Source: JADLHS01 sp044225555 (GTDB lineage: Bacteria; Verrucomicrobiota; Verrucomicrobiia; Limisphaerales; JADLHS01). Taken from it: 64,000 bases of DNA. Positions 15,356 through 24,705 of the stretch are shown here, one piece after another. The translations under genes and the position numbers were made by a program. How positions within the stretch are numbered: position 1 is the stretch's first letter; each line of letters starts with the position of its first letter. Below the pieces are notes generated by a model. That model searched no databases and was not told the origin of the DNA. It was given only the letters and a program-made list of their open reading frames with translations. Where the stretch lies: positions 62,001-126,000 of the forward strand of contig JBGAIM010000007.1 of assembly GCA_044225555.1 (NCBI GenBank), given 5' to 3'.

Positions 15356-18300
15356 TCAGCCATCCAGGCAAGTACGCACCGTCTGGGCGAGCTTCGCGGC
15401 CTGGAAGGGTTTGCTGAGGAAATTGACCCCGTCCTGCAAGGTGAAGTTGGTGCCGGCGATATCGCGGCTGTAGCCGCTGGTGTAGATGACTTTCAGCCGG
15501 GGATCGGCTTCGACCAGTTGCTCGGCCAGTTCGCGCCCGGTCATGCCGTCGGGCATCACGAGATCGGTGAGCAGCAGGCGGATTTGTTCGCGGTGTTCTT
15601 TCCACACGTCGAGCGCCGTGACGCCCGTGGTGGCTTCGAGGACCCGATAGCCGAGGCGCGTGAGCACGTTGCGGGTGAGGACGCGCAGCGACTGTTCGTC
15701 TTCCACCAGCAGGATGGTTTCGTGGCCGCCGCGCATCGCACTCGCGGATGGCTGGTTCTCTTCTGGATCGGCATTCACGGCCAGCAACGGGAGATAAATC
15801 CGGAAGGTGGTGCCGCTGCCAACTTCGCTGTACGCATTGACCCAGCCGTTGTGCTGTTGAAGGATGCCGAACACCGTGGCGAGTCCCAGTCCGGTGCCTT
15901 TGCCGACGTCTTTCGTGGTGAAGAACGGCTCAAAAATCCTGGGCAGAATCTCCTTGGGAATACCGCGCCCGGTGTCGCTGACGGAGAGGCAGGCAAACCG
16001 GCCCGGTCGCGCCTGGGGCCTTTGGGCGGCGGCGAATTCGTCGAACTCGACGAAGGAAGTTTCAATGACCAGCCGGCCACCGTCGGGCATTGCATCGCGC
16101 GAGTTGACCGCGAGATTCATCAGGATCTGCTCCATCATGCCGGTGTCCGCGTGCACGGGCAGGGGTTGGGGGGCATAGCTGATGTGCACGCCGACGTCTT
16201 CACCCAGGATGCGTTGCAGCATCTTGGTGATGTTGGTAACGACCGCGTTGAGGTCGAGATTGGTCTTTTGCGCCGCTTGGCGACGGCTGAACATCAGGAG
16301 CTGCCGGGTCAGATCGGCCGCGCGGCGGCTGGCCTTCTCAATGTCCACAATGGACTCCAACTGGATGGCGGAAAGCGGCTCACCGTGTTTGAGCAGGTCT
16401 AGTTGCATGTGGACGACGGTGAGAATGTTATTGAGGTCGTGGGCGACGCCGCCGGCGAGCTGCCCGATGGCTTCCATCTTCTGCGACTGGCGGAACTGTT
16501 CCTCGAGCTTCCGGGTTTCGGTGATGTCGCGCGAGTTGACAACGATGAAACCGTCTTCGGCCTGACCGGGGATGCTTTTGCCCATGGCCTGGAGTGCGCG
16601 CCACTCGCCGTTCTGATGGCGGAAGCGGACCTCGGCAGGGATTTGCATTCCGGGATTGATCAGGGTTTGTTCCAGCGCCTTGCGGATGCGCGGGACATCC
16701 TCCACGTGAATGTAATCCAGGCAATTCTGACCGACCATCTGTTCGGCCTTGTAACCCATGATCCGCTCCGAGGACGGGCTCTGGAAGCGGACGATGCCGC
16801 GGTTGTTCAACACCGTGATGAGGTCCGAGGCGTTTTCGATGAGGGAACGGAAAAGGTCCTCGTTCTTGCGCAGTCTGGCCTCGGCTTCCTTGCGCTGGGT
16901 GATGTCCACCTGAACGCCGCGCAGGCCTTGCTCGGCCACTACGGTGACAAAGTCCTGGATCCAAACCACCCGGCCGTCGGCGGCCAGCATCCGGTACTGC
17001 ACGTCATGGGATTCCCCACGCGCAGCCTGTTCCCGGCGGTGGGCGATGGCTTGGTCGCGGTCTTCCGGATGGAGATGATTTTCCCAAAACTTCCGGTGGT
17101 TGGTCCAGTCCTGGACCGGGTAGCCGAGAATGCGTTGGGCCTGGAAGCTGACGAACTTCATCTCCAAGGTGTGCGGGTCGGCTTCCCAGACGATGCCTTC
17201 GATGTTGTTGACGAGGCTGGCGTATTGGTGCTCGGAACGTCGAACCGCCTCCTCGGCCCGTTTGCGCTCGGTCAAATCCACATCCATGCAGACGAAGTGA
17301 GGCGAACCATCCGGGCCTGGGATGGTGAAAATCGTGGACAGGCAGACTCCCCGGCTGTCGTCGCGGCGGCGGAATTGGAACTCGGCCGGACCGACTGATT
17401 TTCCAGACTTGCTGACGTCTGCGAACGCATGCATCACGGCGGCGGCCTGCTCCTGGTTCAGCATGAGCTGGTCGAGGGTCTTGCCGAGCGCTTCGTTGCT
17501 CGTCCAGCCAAACAAGGCTTGCGAGGCCGCGTTCCAGAACAGCACCCGTCCCTGGTGGTCATACCATTGCACGGCTACGTTGGGCGTATTATCAATGCAG
17601 GCGCGCAACCGCTCTTCGCTCGATCGCAGTGCCGCCTCATTTTTCTTCCGTTCGCTGATGTCGCGCACCACGGCCACCATGTAATCCCGGTCGAGCCACA
17701 CCCACTTCATGTTCACTTCCACCGGGAAGGCGGAGCCGTCTTTGCGCCGGCGGACGCTTTCCAGGATCAGCGCGCCCGAGTCCCAGAGCCTCTCCTTGTT
17801 CGTCTTGAAGACCGCCGGGTCCATGCCCGGGTCCACGTCGCCCACGCTTAAGGAAAGCAATTCCTCGCGGGCGTAACCCAGATCGGCGCAGGCCTTCTCA
17901 TTGATGTCGAGAAACCGGCCCGACTCCGGATCAATGACCTCGATGGCGTCGTTTACGCGATCCACGAGCGTGCGAAACATCTCGAGTGCGTCGGCGGCGC
18001 GCTTGCGCTCCGTGATGTCGCGGCACAAGGCGTGAAACAACCGGCGGCCATCCGTTTCAAACGAACCCAAGCGCACCTCGACCGGAAACCGGCTGCCGTT
18101 CTTGCGCTGATGCAGGCCGATCAGGGTCCGCGCCTGTCCGGGTTGCAGTTGCCGCGTCACCTGTTCCAGCGCCGCCTGATCGTAGTCCTGCTCGAGTTCC
18201 GTCAGGCGCTTTTGCAGCAATTCTTCGCGGGAATAGCCGAGGCTTTCGCACGCGCGCCGGTTCACCTCCAAGATCTTTCCGGCTTCGTCATGGACGAAGA

Positions 18301-19099
18301 AGGCGTCCGCCGCCTGCTCCGTCAGGGTGCGATAGCGTTCCTCGCTTTTGCGCAAGGCTTCTTCTTCCCGATGCCGCAGAATCGCCACTGCCGCCGTATG
18401 GGTGACCGCCCCAATCAAATGGCGATGGCATTCCTCCGGCCGTACGGGGGTCCGGAAATAAATCGCAAAAGTCCCCAGCACCCGCGCCTGGGCATCCAGG
18501 ATGGGCGTGGACCAGCAGGCGCGCAGGCCGTGGCGCAACGCCACTTCGTGGTACTTCTCCCATAACGGATCCCGGGCGATGTCCTCCACGATGACCGGCT
18601 CGCGGCGAAAGGCCGCCGTGCCGCACGAGCCCGCCTGCGGTCCGATTTCCACGCCTTCGACCGCCCGTACGTATTCCGCGGGCAGACTCGGGGCCGCGCC
18701 GTGGCGCAGGTGATTGCCCTCCAGCAGCAGAATCGAGCCGAGCATCTCGGGCGATTCCTTCTCGATCAGCCGGAGCAGGGTGTCGAAGGTCTTGGCGAGC
18801 GGGGCGCCGCTGGCGATCATTTCCAGGGCTTGTTTCTGCCCATTCAACAACGCCTCGGCCTGCCGGCGGTTGGACGTTTCCTTCGCGCGCTGGCGCAGCA
18901 CGAGGCTCAAGGCCGCATACAGGAGCATCGCCGTGATCCCGACAAAACCCAGGCCTTTGTAAGTCTGTAGATTGGAAATCTGTTGGGCGTCGGGAATGAG
19001 TTTCGCCACCAACCAATCCGAGCACAGGATGTAAGCCGCCGCCATCAGGCCGTAAACTAAGCTGACGCGTCTTGCCAGTGGGTCGGGTTGAGTGGGCAT
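15356..19099 (-). CDS. Multi-PAS hybrid sensor histidine kinase with C-terminal receiver
   Basis: About 1247 residues from ATG 19099 (the open frame extends to a TTG at 19156). Two hydrophobic helices near the N-terminus are followed by a GAF domain paralogous to that of the neighbouring kinase. Five or six PAS domains follow in series, with repeated ERK-type linkers such as DITERKRAADAL and DISERKKNEAAL. The kinase core is the HisKA type GGVAHDLNNIL (His near 887), then HATPase_c with DTGRGIPKEILPRIFEPFFT. The C-terminal receiver has LLLTDLVMPDG (Asp near 1179). It has no DNA-binding output, so it probably passes phosphate onward or controls partners by protein contact. The receiver-only proteins in this cluster are plausible partners, by inference. 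Confidence 0.93.
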   Translation of the reverse strand: MPTQPDPLARRVSLVYGLMAAAYILCSDWLVAKLIPDAQQISNLQTYKGLGFVGITAMLLYAALSLVLRQRAKETSNRRQAEALLNGQKQALEMIASGAPLAKTFDTLLRLIEKESPEMLGSILLLEGNHLRHGAAPSLPAEYVRAVEGVEIGPQAGSCGTAAFRREPVIVEDIARDPLWEKYHEVALRHGLRACWSTPILDAQARVLGTFAIYFRTPVRPEECHRHLIGAVTHTAAVAILRHREEEALRKSEERYRTLTEQAADAFFVHDEAGKILEVNRRACESLGYSREELLQKRLTELEQDYDQAALEQVTRQLQPGQARTLIGLHQRKNGSRFPVEVRLGSFETDGRRLFHALCRDITERKRAADALEMFRTLVDRVNDAIEVIDPESGRFLDINEKACADLGYAREELLSLSVGDVDPGMDPAVFKTNKERLWDSGALILESVRRRKDGSAFPVEVNMKWVWLDRDYMVAVVRDISERKKNEAALRSSEERLRACIDNTPNVAVQWYDHQGRVLFWNAASQALFGWTSNEALGKTLDQLMLNQEQAAAVMHAFADVSKSGKSVGPAEFQFRRRDDSRGVCLSTIFTIPGPDGSPHFVCMDVDLTERKRAEEAVRRSEHQYASLVNNIEGIVWEADPHTLEMKFVSFQAQRILGYPVQDWTNHRKFWENHLHPEDRDQAIAHRREQAARGESHDVQYRMLAADGRVVWIQDFVTVVAEQGLRGVQVDITQRKEAEARLRKNEDLFRSLIENASDLITVLNNRGIVRFQSPSSERIMGYKAEQMVGQNCLDYIHVEDVPRIRKALEQTLINPGMQIPAEVRFRHQNGEWRALQAMGKSIPGQAEDGFIVVNSRDITETRKLEEQFRQSQKMEAIGQLAGGVAHDLNNILTVVHMQLDLLKHGEPLSAIQLESIVDIEKASRRAADLTRQLLMFSRRQAAQKTNLDLNAVVTNITKMLQRILGEDVGVHISYAPQPLPVHADTGMMEQILMNLAVNSRDAMPDGGRLVIETSFVEFDEFAAAQRPQARPGRFACLSVSDTGRGIPKEILPRIFEPFFTTKDVGKGTGLGLATVFGILQQHNGWVNAYSEVGSGTTFRIYLPLLAVNADPEENQPSASAMRGGHETILLVEDEQSLRVLTRNVLTRLGYRVLEATTGVTALDVWKEHREQIRLLLTDLVMPDGMTGRELAEQLVEADPRLKVIYTSGYSRDIAGTNFTLQDGVNFLSKPFQAAKLAQTVRTCLDG

Positions 19100-19205
19100 G
19101 AATTGTTTGTCGTACCGTTTTGCCGGTGGCTGATTTTGTGAAAACCCCCGGGCCAATGCAACTTTGGCGTTGGGGGGGGCGCGCCGGCGACACCGACCGG
19201 CGTCC

Positions 19206-22200
19206 CTACAGCTCGTTGACCTTATAGAACCGCCGGGGCGTGGTGAGCGGTTCCAGTGGGAAGATCCGGAAGGTGTTTGTTAGGCTGACCGTGGCGAAAG
19301 GCTCCCAAAAAACCGGCGGGGAGAGATTGGTTGTGGCTTGGACGTCGAAAGTGTGATTAGTCGGACCGTAGAGAACCGGGACGACGCCGGTATTGGGCAG
19401 AACCGTGAGATCGAGCAAAAACGGATCTGCCACAAATTCCCCGGCGCGAAATTCCCGGTTTGCCGGGGCGCGTGGGGCGATGATCTGGAATTCATTCGTC
19501 AACGGCACCCGCCGCAGAAACATCCATTCGTTGGCCGGCGAGGTCGTGTCGCGTTGCTCCACCCAATAACTGCGCCAGGCATTGCCGCGCAGGACCAGGT
19601 TGGTGCCCGCCAGGTTCACGGCGGAAAGGCCCGGGCTGCCGGCTGCAATGTTGAGGGTCACGCCGGAAAGCAGGAACGGCGAGTTCAACACGATGTCGCC
19701 GCCGTTGGTGGCGGTGAGCTTCGACAGGCTGGCGGCGTTCAGAAAATTCGCGAGTGAATGCAGATCAATGAGGCTGCCCGCGCCCAAGGCCAGGGCGTAC
19801 ACATTTCCGCTGAGGATGTTGGTGAGATTGCCCAGCAGCAAATGCCCGCCATTGAACGCTTGCAGGTCCAACCAGGCGCAGGTGCCGCCCGTGAGCTGGG
19901 TGATGCCGGACAGATCCAGCACGCTCCCGGCGCCACCAACCACCCAGGCGTCCGGGGCGCAGGTGGTCCCTTGCACGTAGGATCGCAGATTCGGCGCCGT
20001 GACGGTGGCCGCGTTGGTCAACGAAAAGAACCCGCTATCGAAATTGGTCAGTGCCGGGAAATTGACCGTCATTCCGTTGACCGTAATGCCGCTCAACCGG
20101 CCCAGCGCCGCCACGGGCATCACGCCGTTCGTCTTGAAGGTGACGTTCACGGTTGCGCCACCGGTCATCAAGGGCATCTGGATCGTTCCGGCGTTGCGCA
20201 CTTCAAAGGCAACCGTTCGCTGCGTGCCCAGTGATTGTAGCAGGGCCCGCAGGTCCACCAGGCTGTTCGTGCCGTCGGCCACAAAACTCAATGTGCCTTC
20301 GGTGATGGCCGGCAGGTTGCTCAGGATGAGTGTCCCGCCCGCGGTTGCTTGCACATTGAACGCGCCACAACCCGCACCGTTCAGATTCGTCAGGTGCGAA
20401 AGATCGAGCAGGCTGTCCGTGCCGCTGACCAGCCAGGTGTTGCCGAAGCAACCGACGTTCTGGCTGTGGCTGGTCAGGTTGGAAGCGGTGACGACGGCGC
20501 CAGCATCCACCGTGAGATAGCCGCCCGTGAGGTTGGTCAGAACCCGAAAATCCAGGGTCATGCCGCTGACGGTGAATCCACTCAACTGCCGCAACTGCGC
20601 CGCCGGCAGCACGCCGCCGGATTTGATCGTCACCGTAACCGTCGGTCCACCGGGAAACAGCGGCAGCCAAACCGTGCCGCTATTGCGCGCCTCGAAATTC
20701 AACGAGCGTAGTGCAGCCTGAGACTGTTGCAGTGCGCCCAAGTCCACCCGGCTGTTGGCGCCGTCCGCCAGGAAACTCACAGTGCCTTCCACGATCGTCG
20801 GCAGGTTGCTAAGGATGAGGATCCCGCCGGCCTTTGCCTGCACATCGAGCGCGCCGCAACCCGCGCCGTTGAGAGTCATCAGGTGCGAAAAATCCAGCAC
20901 GCTGCCCGCGCCGCTCACCAGCCAGACGTTGCCAAAACAGCCGGTGCTCTGGCTGTGGCTCGTGAAGTTCGTTGCGGTGACGACGGCCCCGGCATCCACC
21001 GTAATGTCGCCGCCGGCGAGGTTGGTCAGCGCGGGAAAATCCACCCCCATGCCGCTGACGGCGAATCCGTTCAACCGCCGCATCTGTGCCACGGGCATTA
21101 CGCCGCTGGAACTCAGGTTGACACTGACCGTCGGCCCACCCGTGAGCAACGGCAACCAAACCGTGCCGCTGTTGCGCGCCTCGAACGTCACCAAACGGGC
21201 CGTGGCCAGCATCTGCTGCAGCGCGCCCAAGTCCACCAGGCTGTTTGCGCCGTCGGCGAGGAAGTTCAAGGTGCCTTCGACGATGCTGGTGAGATTGTTC
21301 GCGACCATGGTGCCGCCCGCCTTCGCCTGGAGGTTGAGGAAACCGCAACCCGGGCCGGTGACATTGGCCAGATGCGAAAGGTCCAGCACGCTGTTCGCGC
21401 CGGTGACCAACCATGTGCCCGATGGACAGCCCGCCAGCGTGAGGCTTTGCAAACCGGGCAGCGTCGCCACCCCGCCGCCGCTCACGGTAATGCTTCCGCC
21501 GTTGAGATTCGTCAGCGCCGGAAAATCCACGGTGATCCCGGTGACGGTGAATCCGTTCAATCGCCGCAACTGCGCCACGGGCAGTACTCCGCTGGAATTC
21601 AAGGTGACGCTGACCGTGGGCCCGCCGGTCAGCAACGGCATCCAAACCGTGCCGCGGTTGCGCGCCTCGAACGTCACCGGGCGAACGGTGGCCAGCATTT
21701 GTTGCAGCGCGCTCAAGTCCAACAGGCTGTTCGTGCCATCAGCGAGGAAGTTCAAAGTGCCCTCGGCGATGGTGGTGAGATTGCTCAAGACCATGGTGCC
21801 GCCCGCCGTGGCCTGAAGGTTGATGAAACCGCAACCCGGGCCAGTGAGACTGGCGAGATGCGAAAAATCCAACACGCTGTTGGTTCCGGTGACCAACCAC
21901 GTGCTGGCGGGACAACCGGTCAGATTCAGGTTAAGTAAACTGGGCGCCGCCACGACCGCGCCGCCGCTTACCGTGAGGTTGCCGCCAGTGAGATTGGTCA
22001 GCGCCGGAAAGTCCAGTGTCAGGCCGGTGACGCTGAATCCGTTCAGCCGGAGCAGTTGCGTTACGGGGATCACGCCGCCGGAACTCAGCGCCACCGTGAC
22101 CATCGCGCCGCCGGTGAACAGTGGAAACGAAATCGTACCGCTGTTGCGCGCCTCGCAGGAGACGATGCGGGTGGTGGCGAGCGATTGCTGAAGCGCCGGC

Positions 22201-22856
22201 AAATCGACCCGGCTGCCGGCGCCGTCGGCCAGGATGAATAGCGCGCCATCGTTGATCGTGGTCAGATTGGTGAGCAATACTTTCCCGCCACCGAGCGCCT
22301 GCAAGTTCAAGCTCGCGCAGGCTGCGCCGGTGATTGTGGCGAGGCCGGGGAAGTCCAGCGCGCTATTGGTGCCCGTCGCCTGCCAGTTGACGGTGACGCA
22401 GCCCGCGCCCTTCGAGTAAGCGTTCAACTGCGGCAGGGAGAGGGTCGCACCGCCTGCCGCCTCGAAACCCGCGCCATCCGCGGTGACCGGTCCGACGACG
22501 GTGAACGAAGTTAGCGCACCCGTGGCGGAGAGCACGGGGTTTCCGCTCGTGACCAGTTGGCCTTGCACCACTGAACCGCCGGCGATGACCCGAAACGTCC
22601 CGGCCGCCAGTGCCAGGTGATTGCTGCATCGCAAACTCCGGATGGTGACGCTTGCGCTTGACGTAATCGTGACACTGCTCCCGACGTTGAGCGTCACGTC
22701 ATCGCCGGCACCCGGCAGGACGTTGCCGCTCCAGTTTGTGGCGTTCTGCCAGGAGAGTGATCCGCCGCCGCCGTCCCAAGTGACGGTGGCGGTCCGCCCG
22801 GCGGTGGCCGTGAGCAGCCAGAGAATTCCCACTGCAATAATCTGACCTGGCTTCAT
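19206..22856 (-). CDS. Giant secreted protein with ~163-residue tandem repeats
   Basis: About 1216 residues from ATG 22856, which opens a signal peptide (MKPGQIIAVGILWLLTATAG). The open frame runs further upstream without coding character. After an N-terminal beta-rich unit (TWDGGGGSLSW...), five full and one partial repeat of about 163 residues follow. Each contains a NSVLDFSHL-like strand, a NLQA-AGGT strand, FLADG-NS, a FEARN-GTVW strand and RRLNGFTVTG. In DNA the period is 486-494 bp. The regular N/G/T strands suggest a beta-solenoid. The last about 110 residues form a separate domain ending in RRFYKVNEL, the tail type seen on many exported verrucomicrobial proteins. Function unknown; cell-surface or adhesive roles are only plausible. 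Confidence 0.8.
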   Translation of the reverse strand: MKPGQIIAVGILWLLTATAGRTATVTWDGGGGSLSWQNATNWSGNVLPGAGDDVTLNVGSSVTITSSASVTIRSLRCSNHLALAAGTFRVIAGGSVVQGQLVTSGNPVLSATGALTSFTVVGPVTADGAGFEAAGGATLSLPQLNAYSKGAGCVTVNWQATGTNSALDFPGLATITGAACASLNLQALGGGKVLLTNLTTINDGALFILADGAGSRVDLPALQQSLATTRIVSCEARNSGTISFPLFTGGAMVTVALSSGGVIPVTQLLRLNGFSVTGLTLDFPALTNLTGGNLTVSGGAVVAAPSLLNLNLTGCPASTWLVTGTNSVLDFSHLASLTGPGCGFINLQATAGGTMVLSNLTTIAEGTLNFLADGTNSLLDLSALQQMLATVRPVTFEARNRGTVWMPLLTGGPTVSVTLNSSGVLPVAQLRRLNGFTVTGITVDFPALTNLNGGSITVSGGGVATLPGLQSLTLAGCPSGTWLVTGANSVLDLSHLANVTGPGCGFLNLQAKAGGTMVANNLTSIVEGTLNFLADGANSLVDLGALQQMLATARLVTFEARNSGTVWLPLLTGGPTVSVNLSSSGVMPVAQMRRLNGFAVSGMGVDFPALTNLAGGDITVDAGAVVTATNFTSHSQSTGCFGNVWLVSGAGSVLDFSHLMTLNGAGCGALDVQAKAGGILILSNLPTIVEGTVSFLADGANSRVDLGALQQSQAALRSLNFEARNSGTVWLPLFPGGPTVTVTIKSGGVLPAAQLRQLSGFTVSGMTLDFRVLTNLTGGYLTVDAGAVVTASNLTSHSQNVGCFGNTWLVSGTDSLLDLSHLTNLNGAGCGAFNVQATAGGTLILSNLPAITEGTLSFVADGTNSLVDLRALLQSLGTQRTVAFEVRNAGTIQMPLMTGGATVNVTFKTNGVMPVAALGRLSGITVNGMTVNFPALTNFDSGFFSLTNAATVTAPNLRSYVQGTTCAPDAWVVGGAGSVLDLSGITQLTGGTCAWLDLQAFNGGHLLLGNLTNILSGNVYALALGAGSLIDLHSLANFLNAASLSKLTATNGGDIVLNSPFLLSGVTLNIAAGSPGLSAVNLAGTNLVLRGNAWRSYWVEQRDTTSPANEWMFLRRVPLTNEFQIIAPRAPANREFRAGEFVADPFLLDLTVLPNTGVVPVLYGPTNHTFDVQATTNLSPPVFWEPFATVSLTNTFRIFPLEPLTTPRRFYKVNEL
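19950..22260. repeat. Tandem ~490-bp coding repeats
   Basis: A marker segment reading roughly CTGTT-G-GCCGTC-GC recurs at about 20256, 20750, 21238, 21724 and 22210. The spacings are 494, 488, 486 and 486 bp. The copies are similar but not identical, so recombination between them could change repeat number. Confidence 0.7.
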
Positions 22857-23055
22857 TGACGCTGCTGGTTGAAATGTAACCTTCAGGACTGTTGTCCGAA
22901 GGCGTGGTAGTGGCCTCACCATGACACCGTGGCTGCGTGCTGTCGAGCTTGGGATTGAAGCCGCCGCCTGCCCGGCCATCTGCCGGCGCAACTGTCCAAC
23001 GGCGGTCCAAAACTCCCCGCACTTCTTCGGGCCCCTAAAGTCGCGGTGCGGACAG

Positions 23056-23085
23056 TTGCCATTCCCGGTGGATTTGCGGTAGGAT
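23056..23085 (+). promoter_or_regulatory. Promoter of the small exported protein gene
   Basis: TTGCCA (23056-23061), an 18-bp spacer and TAGGAT (23080-23085), about 41 nt before the start codon. It fits the TAGNNT -10 pattern seen elsewhere in the window. Confidence 0.5.
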
Positions 23086-23126
23086 CAAATCGTTCGCCCA
23101 CTCACAAAACCATCAACCAAGGCAAA

Positions 23127-23423
23127 ATGATGAAAGCATTCAAACTCAATTCGGCCATCGCATTCGCAGGCATAGTGTTTCTGGCACTCCCCGTCCTCGC
23201 CGGGCCTCAGGCCAAGACCTATCAGGTCACCGGCCCGATCCTTGAGTTGACTGATACCACGATCGTCGTCCAAAAGGGGGAGGAAAAATGGCAGGTCGCC
23301 CGCGACAAGGGCACCAAGGTCAACGGTGAGCTCAAAGTCGGAGCGAAGGTAACGATCCAATATCGCTGCGTCGCCGTTGATGTAGAAGTCAAGGCCGAGA
23401 AAGCGGAGAAGAAATCCCCGTAG
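23127..23423 (+). CDS. Small exported protein, DUF5666-like
   Basis: About 98 residues from the double ATG at 23127. A signal peptide ends at the LAGPQA segment (about residue 26). The mature part is a single small beta domain (YQVTGPILELTDTTIVVQK then GTKVNGELKVGAKVTIQYR). This resembles the OB-like repeats of DUF5666 proteins, in which a metal- or RNA-independent barrel is predicted. It ends in a Lys/Glu-rich tail. It is probably periplasmic, function unknown, and monocistronic with its own promoter. Confidence 0.75.
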   Translation: MMKAFKLNSAIAFAGIVFLALPVLAGPQAKTYQVTGPILELTDTTIVVQKGEEKWQVARDKGTKVNGELKVGAKVTIQYRCVAVDVEVKAEKAEKKSP

Positions 23424-23489
23424 TCGCAGCGCGATGGCAACGACAGCGCGGACGAAAGGTCCGCGCTTTTTCTTGGCGGGTTTCGCAGC

Positions 23490-24443
23490 GTGCCGGACAT
23501 GCATCCAAAACCATTCCCAGCCCACCTCGTTAACAAGGGCAGGCGCAGAATTCTCGGCATCCTGGCCGGTGCAATTCTTGCCGCGGTTGCAGACGGAACG
23601 GGGGCGGCGGCCCAGCGGATCCCCGCGGCGGTCTTGTCGCAACTCGGTTACGAGTTGATTGAACTGCGACGCACGGGGGAGAATCACTTGTTTCTGTTCG
23701 CCCAGGTCAACAACCGGCGGCGTAGTTGCCTGGTGGACACAGGCTGGTCTTTCACCACGGTCTCGACGAACACGGCGGCCCGATTGAACCCGCCCCTGAC
23801 CATCGGACAATTCAAACTTGGTCGGGTGATCCTGACGAACGAACCGGTGATGGGCCAGGACATGCGCGTCAACGGCCGCCCAGCTCCGTATGATGTGGTC
23901 CTCGGGTGCGATTTCCTGACGCGGCACCACGCCGTCATTGATTGCGCCAACAACCGGCTTTATTTGCGGCGAACCGCGCCGTCACCCGAGCAGGCGGAGG
24001 TATTGGAGCGTCAGTTGCGCAACGCGGGCAAGCTGGCGATTGAACTGAAGCGTCATCGCCCACCGGCGTTAACGTGCCAGGCAAAGATCAATCAGCAACC
24101 GGTGGCGTTGTTGGTGGACTCTGGCGCGGTGTGGAGTTGTCTCGATGCCAAAACCGCAGCCGCGCTGAACCTGCAATTGTCGCCTTCGCCAAATCGCATC
24201 CGGGGCGCTGGCGCCGCCGGACAGAGGGAGTTGGCCGTCGCGGACCTGAAGCAGCTTCAGATTGGGGAGCGGGAAGTTCGGCGGTTGAGTGTGGCGGTAC
24301 TGAACCTCGCCGATTGGGGATTGGGCGCGGACGGAAAGGTCCTTGAGAATGTTGGGGGAATTCTTGGCGGCGGCGAATTGGCCACTCTCGGGGCAGTGAT
24401 TGATTGCCACCAACTGAAACTTTGGCTCCAGGCGGCGGATTGA
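23490..24443 (+). CDS. Retropepsin-like aspartyl protease family protein with two active-site halves
   Basis: The 317-residue protein has an N-terminal hydrophobic segment (about 20-40, signal peptide or anchor). Two related halves follow, each with a retropepsin-type motif: CLVDTGWSFTTV (Asp 83) and LLVDSGAVWSCL (Asp 210). A strand of the type YDVVLGCDFLTRHHAVIDC follows the first, and VGGILGGGELATLGAVIDC the second. Retropepsin-like enzymes normally dimerise, but here both Asp-containing halves are on one chain, so it may act as an internal pseudodimer. The second motif is DSG rather than DTG, which is still compatible with activity. GTG 23490 and ATG 23499 are both possible starts. Confidence 0.75.
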   Translation: MPDMHPKPFPAHLVNKGRRRILGILAGAILAAVADGTGAAAQRIPAAVLSQLGYELIELRRTGENHLFLFAQVNNRRRSCLVDTGWSFTTVSTNTAARLNPPLTIGQFKLGRVILTNEPVMGQDMRVNGRPAPYDVVLGCDFLTRHHAVIDCANNRLYLRRTAPSPEQAEVLERQLRNAGKLAIELKRHRPPALTCQAKINQQPVALLVDSGAVWSCLDAKTAAALNLQLSPSPNRIRGAGAAGQRELAVADLKQLQIGEREVRRLSVAVLNLADWGLGADGKVLENVGGILGGGELATLGAVIDCHQLKLWLQAAD

Positions 24444-24638
24444 CCGACATCCGGGTGCTATACCACAGCGCCAGGATACGCAACCATCCCGGTTGCCATC
24501 TCGAATTGGGACAGCTGATCCCGGCTGTGGACCCTCTGGCAGCCTCGCTCGCAGACCAGTTGAAGTGGAATGGGCCCACAGGCGCATTTGGCCTTGGAAT
24601 TGCAGCAAGACAGGCCGGAAATAATCGTGAAAATTCCG

Positions 24639-24666
24639 TTGACAGGCAACGACATGCTCCTAGACT
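24639..24666 (+). promoter_or_regulatory. fecR-family gene promoter
   Basis: A perfect -35 TTGACA (24639-24644), a 16-bp spacer and TAGACT (24661-24666), 39 nt before the ATG at 24706. This is the strongest housekeeping-type promoter visible in the window. Confidence 0.7.
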
Positions 24667-24705
24667 AAAACGGTAAGACAAACTTTCGAACGACCGGAAG
24701 CCATT

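Noticed and set aside
14795..16402. 535-codon plus-strand frame across the two kinase genes
   Set aside because: It spans parts of two real genes in antisense, lacks recognisable domains and has no ribosome-binding site.
20727..21938. Plus-strand frames of 350-400 codons over the repeat protein
   Set aside because: They are mirror frames of a repetitive GC-rich gene; the minus frame has the signal peptide and the C-terminal tail.
24404..24676. 90-codon plus-strand frame between the protease-like and FecR genes
   Set aside because: It overlaps the protease gene end and the clear FecR promoter; no coding character or ribosome-binding site.
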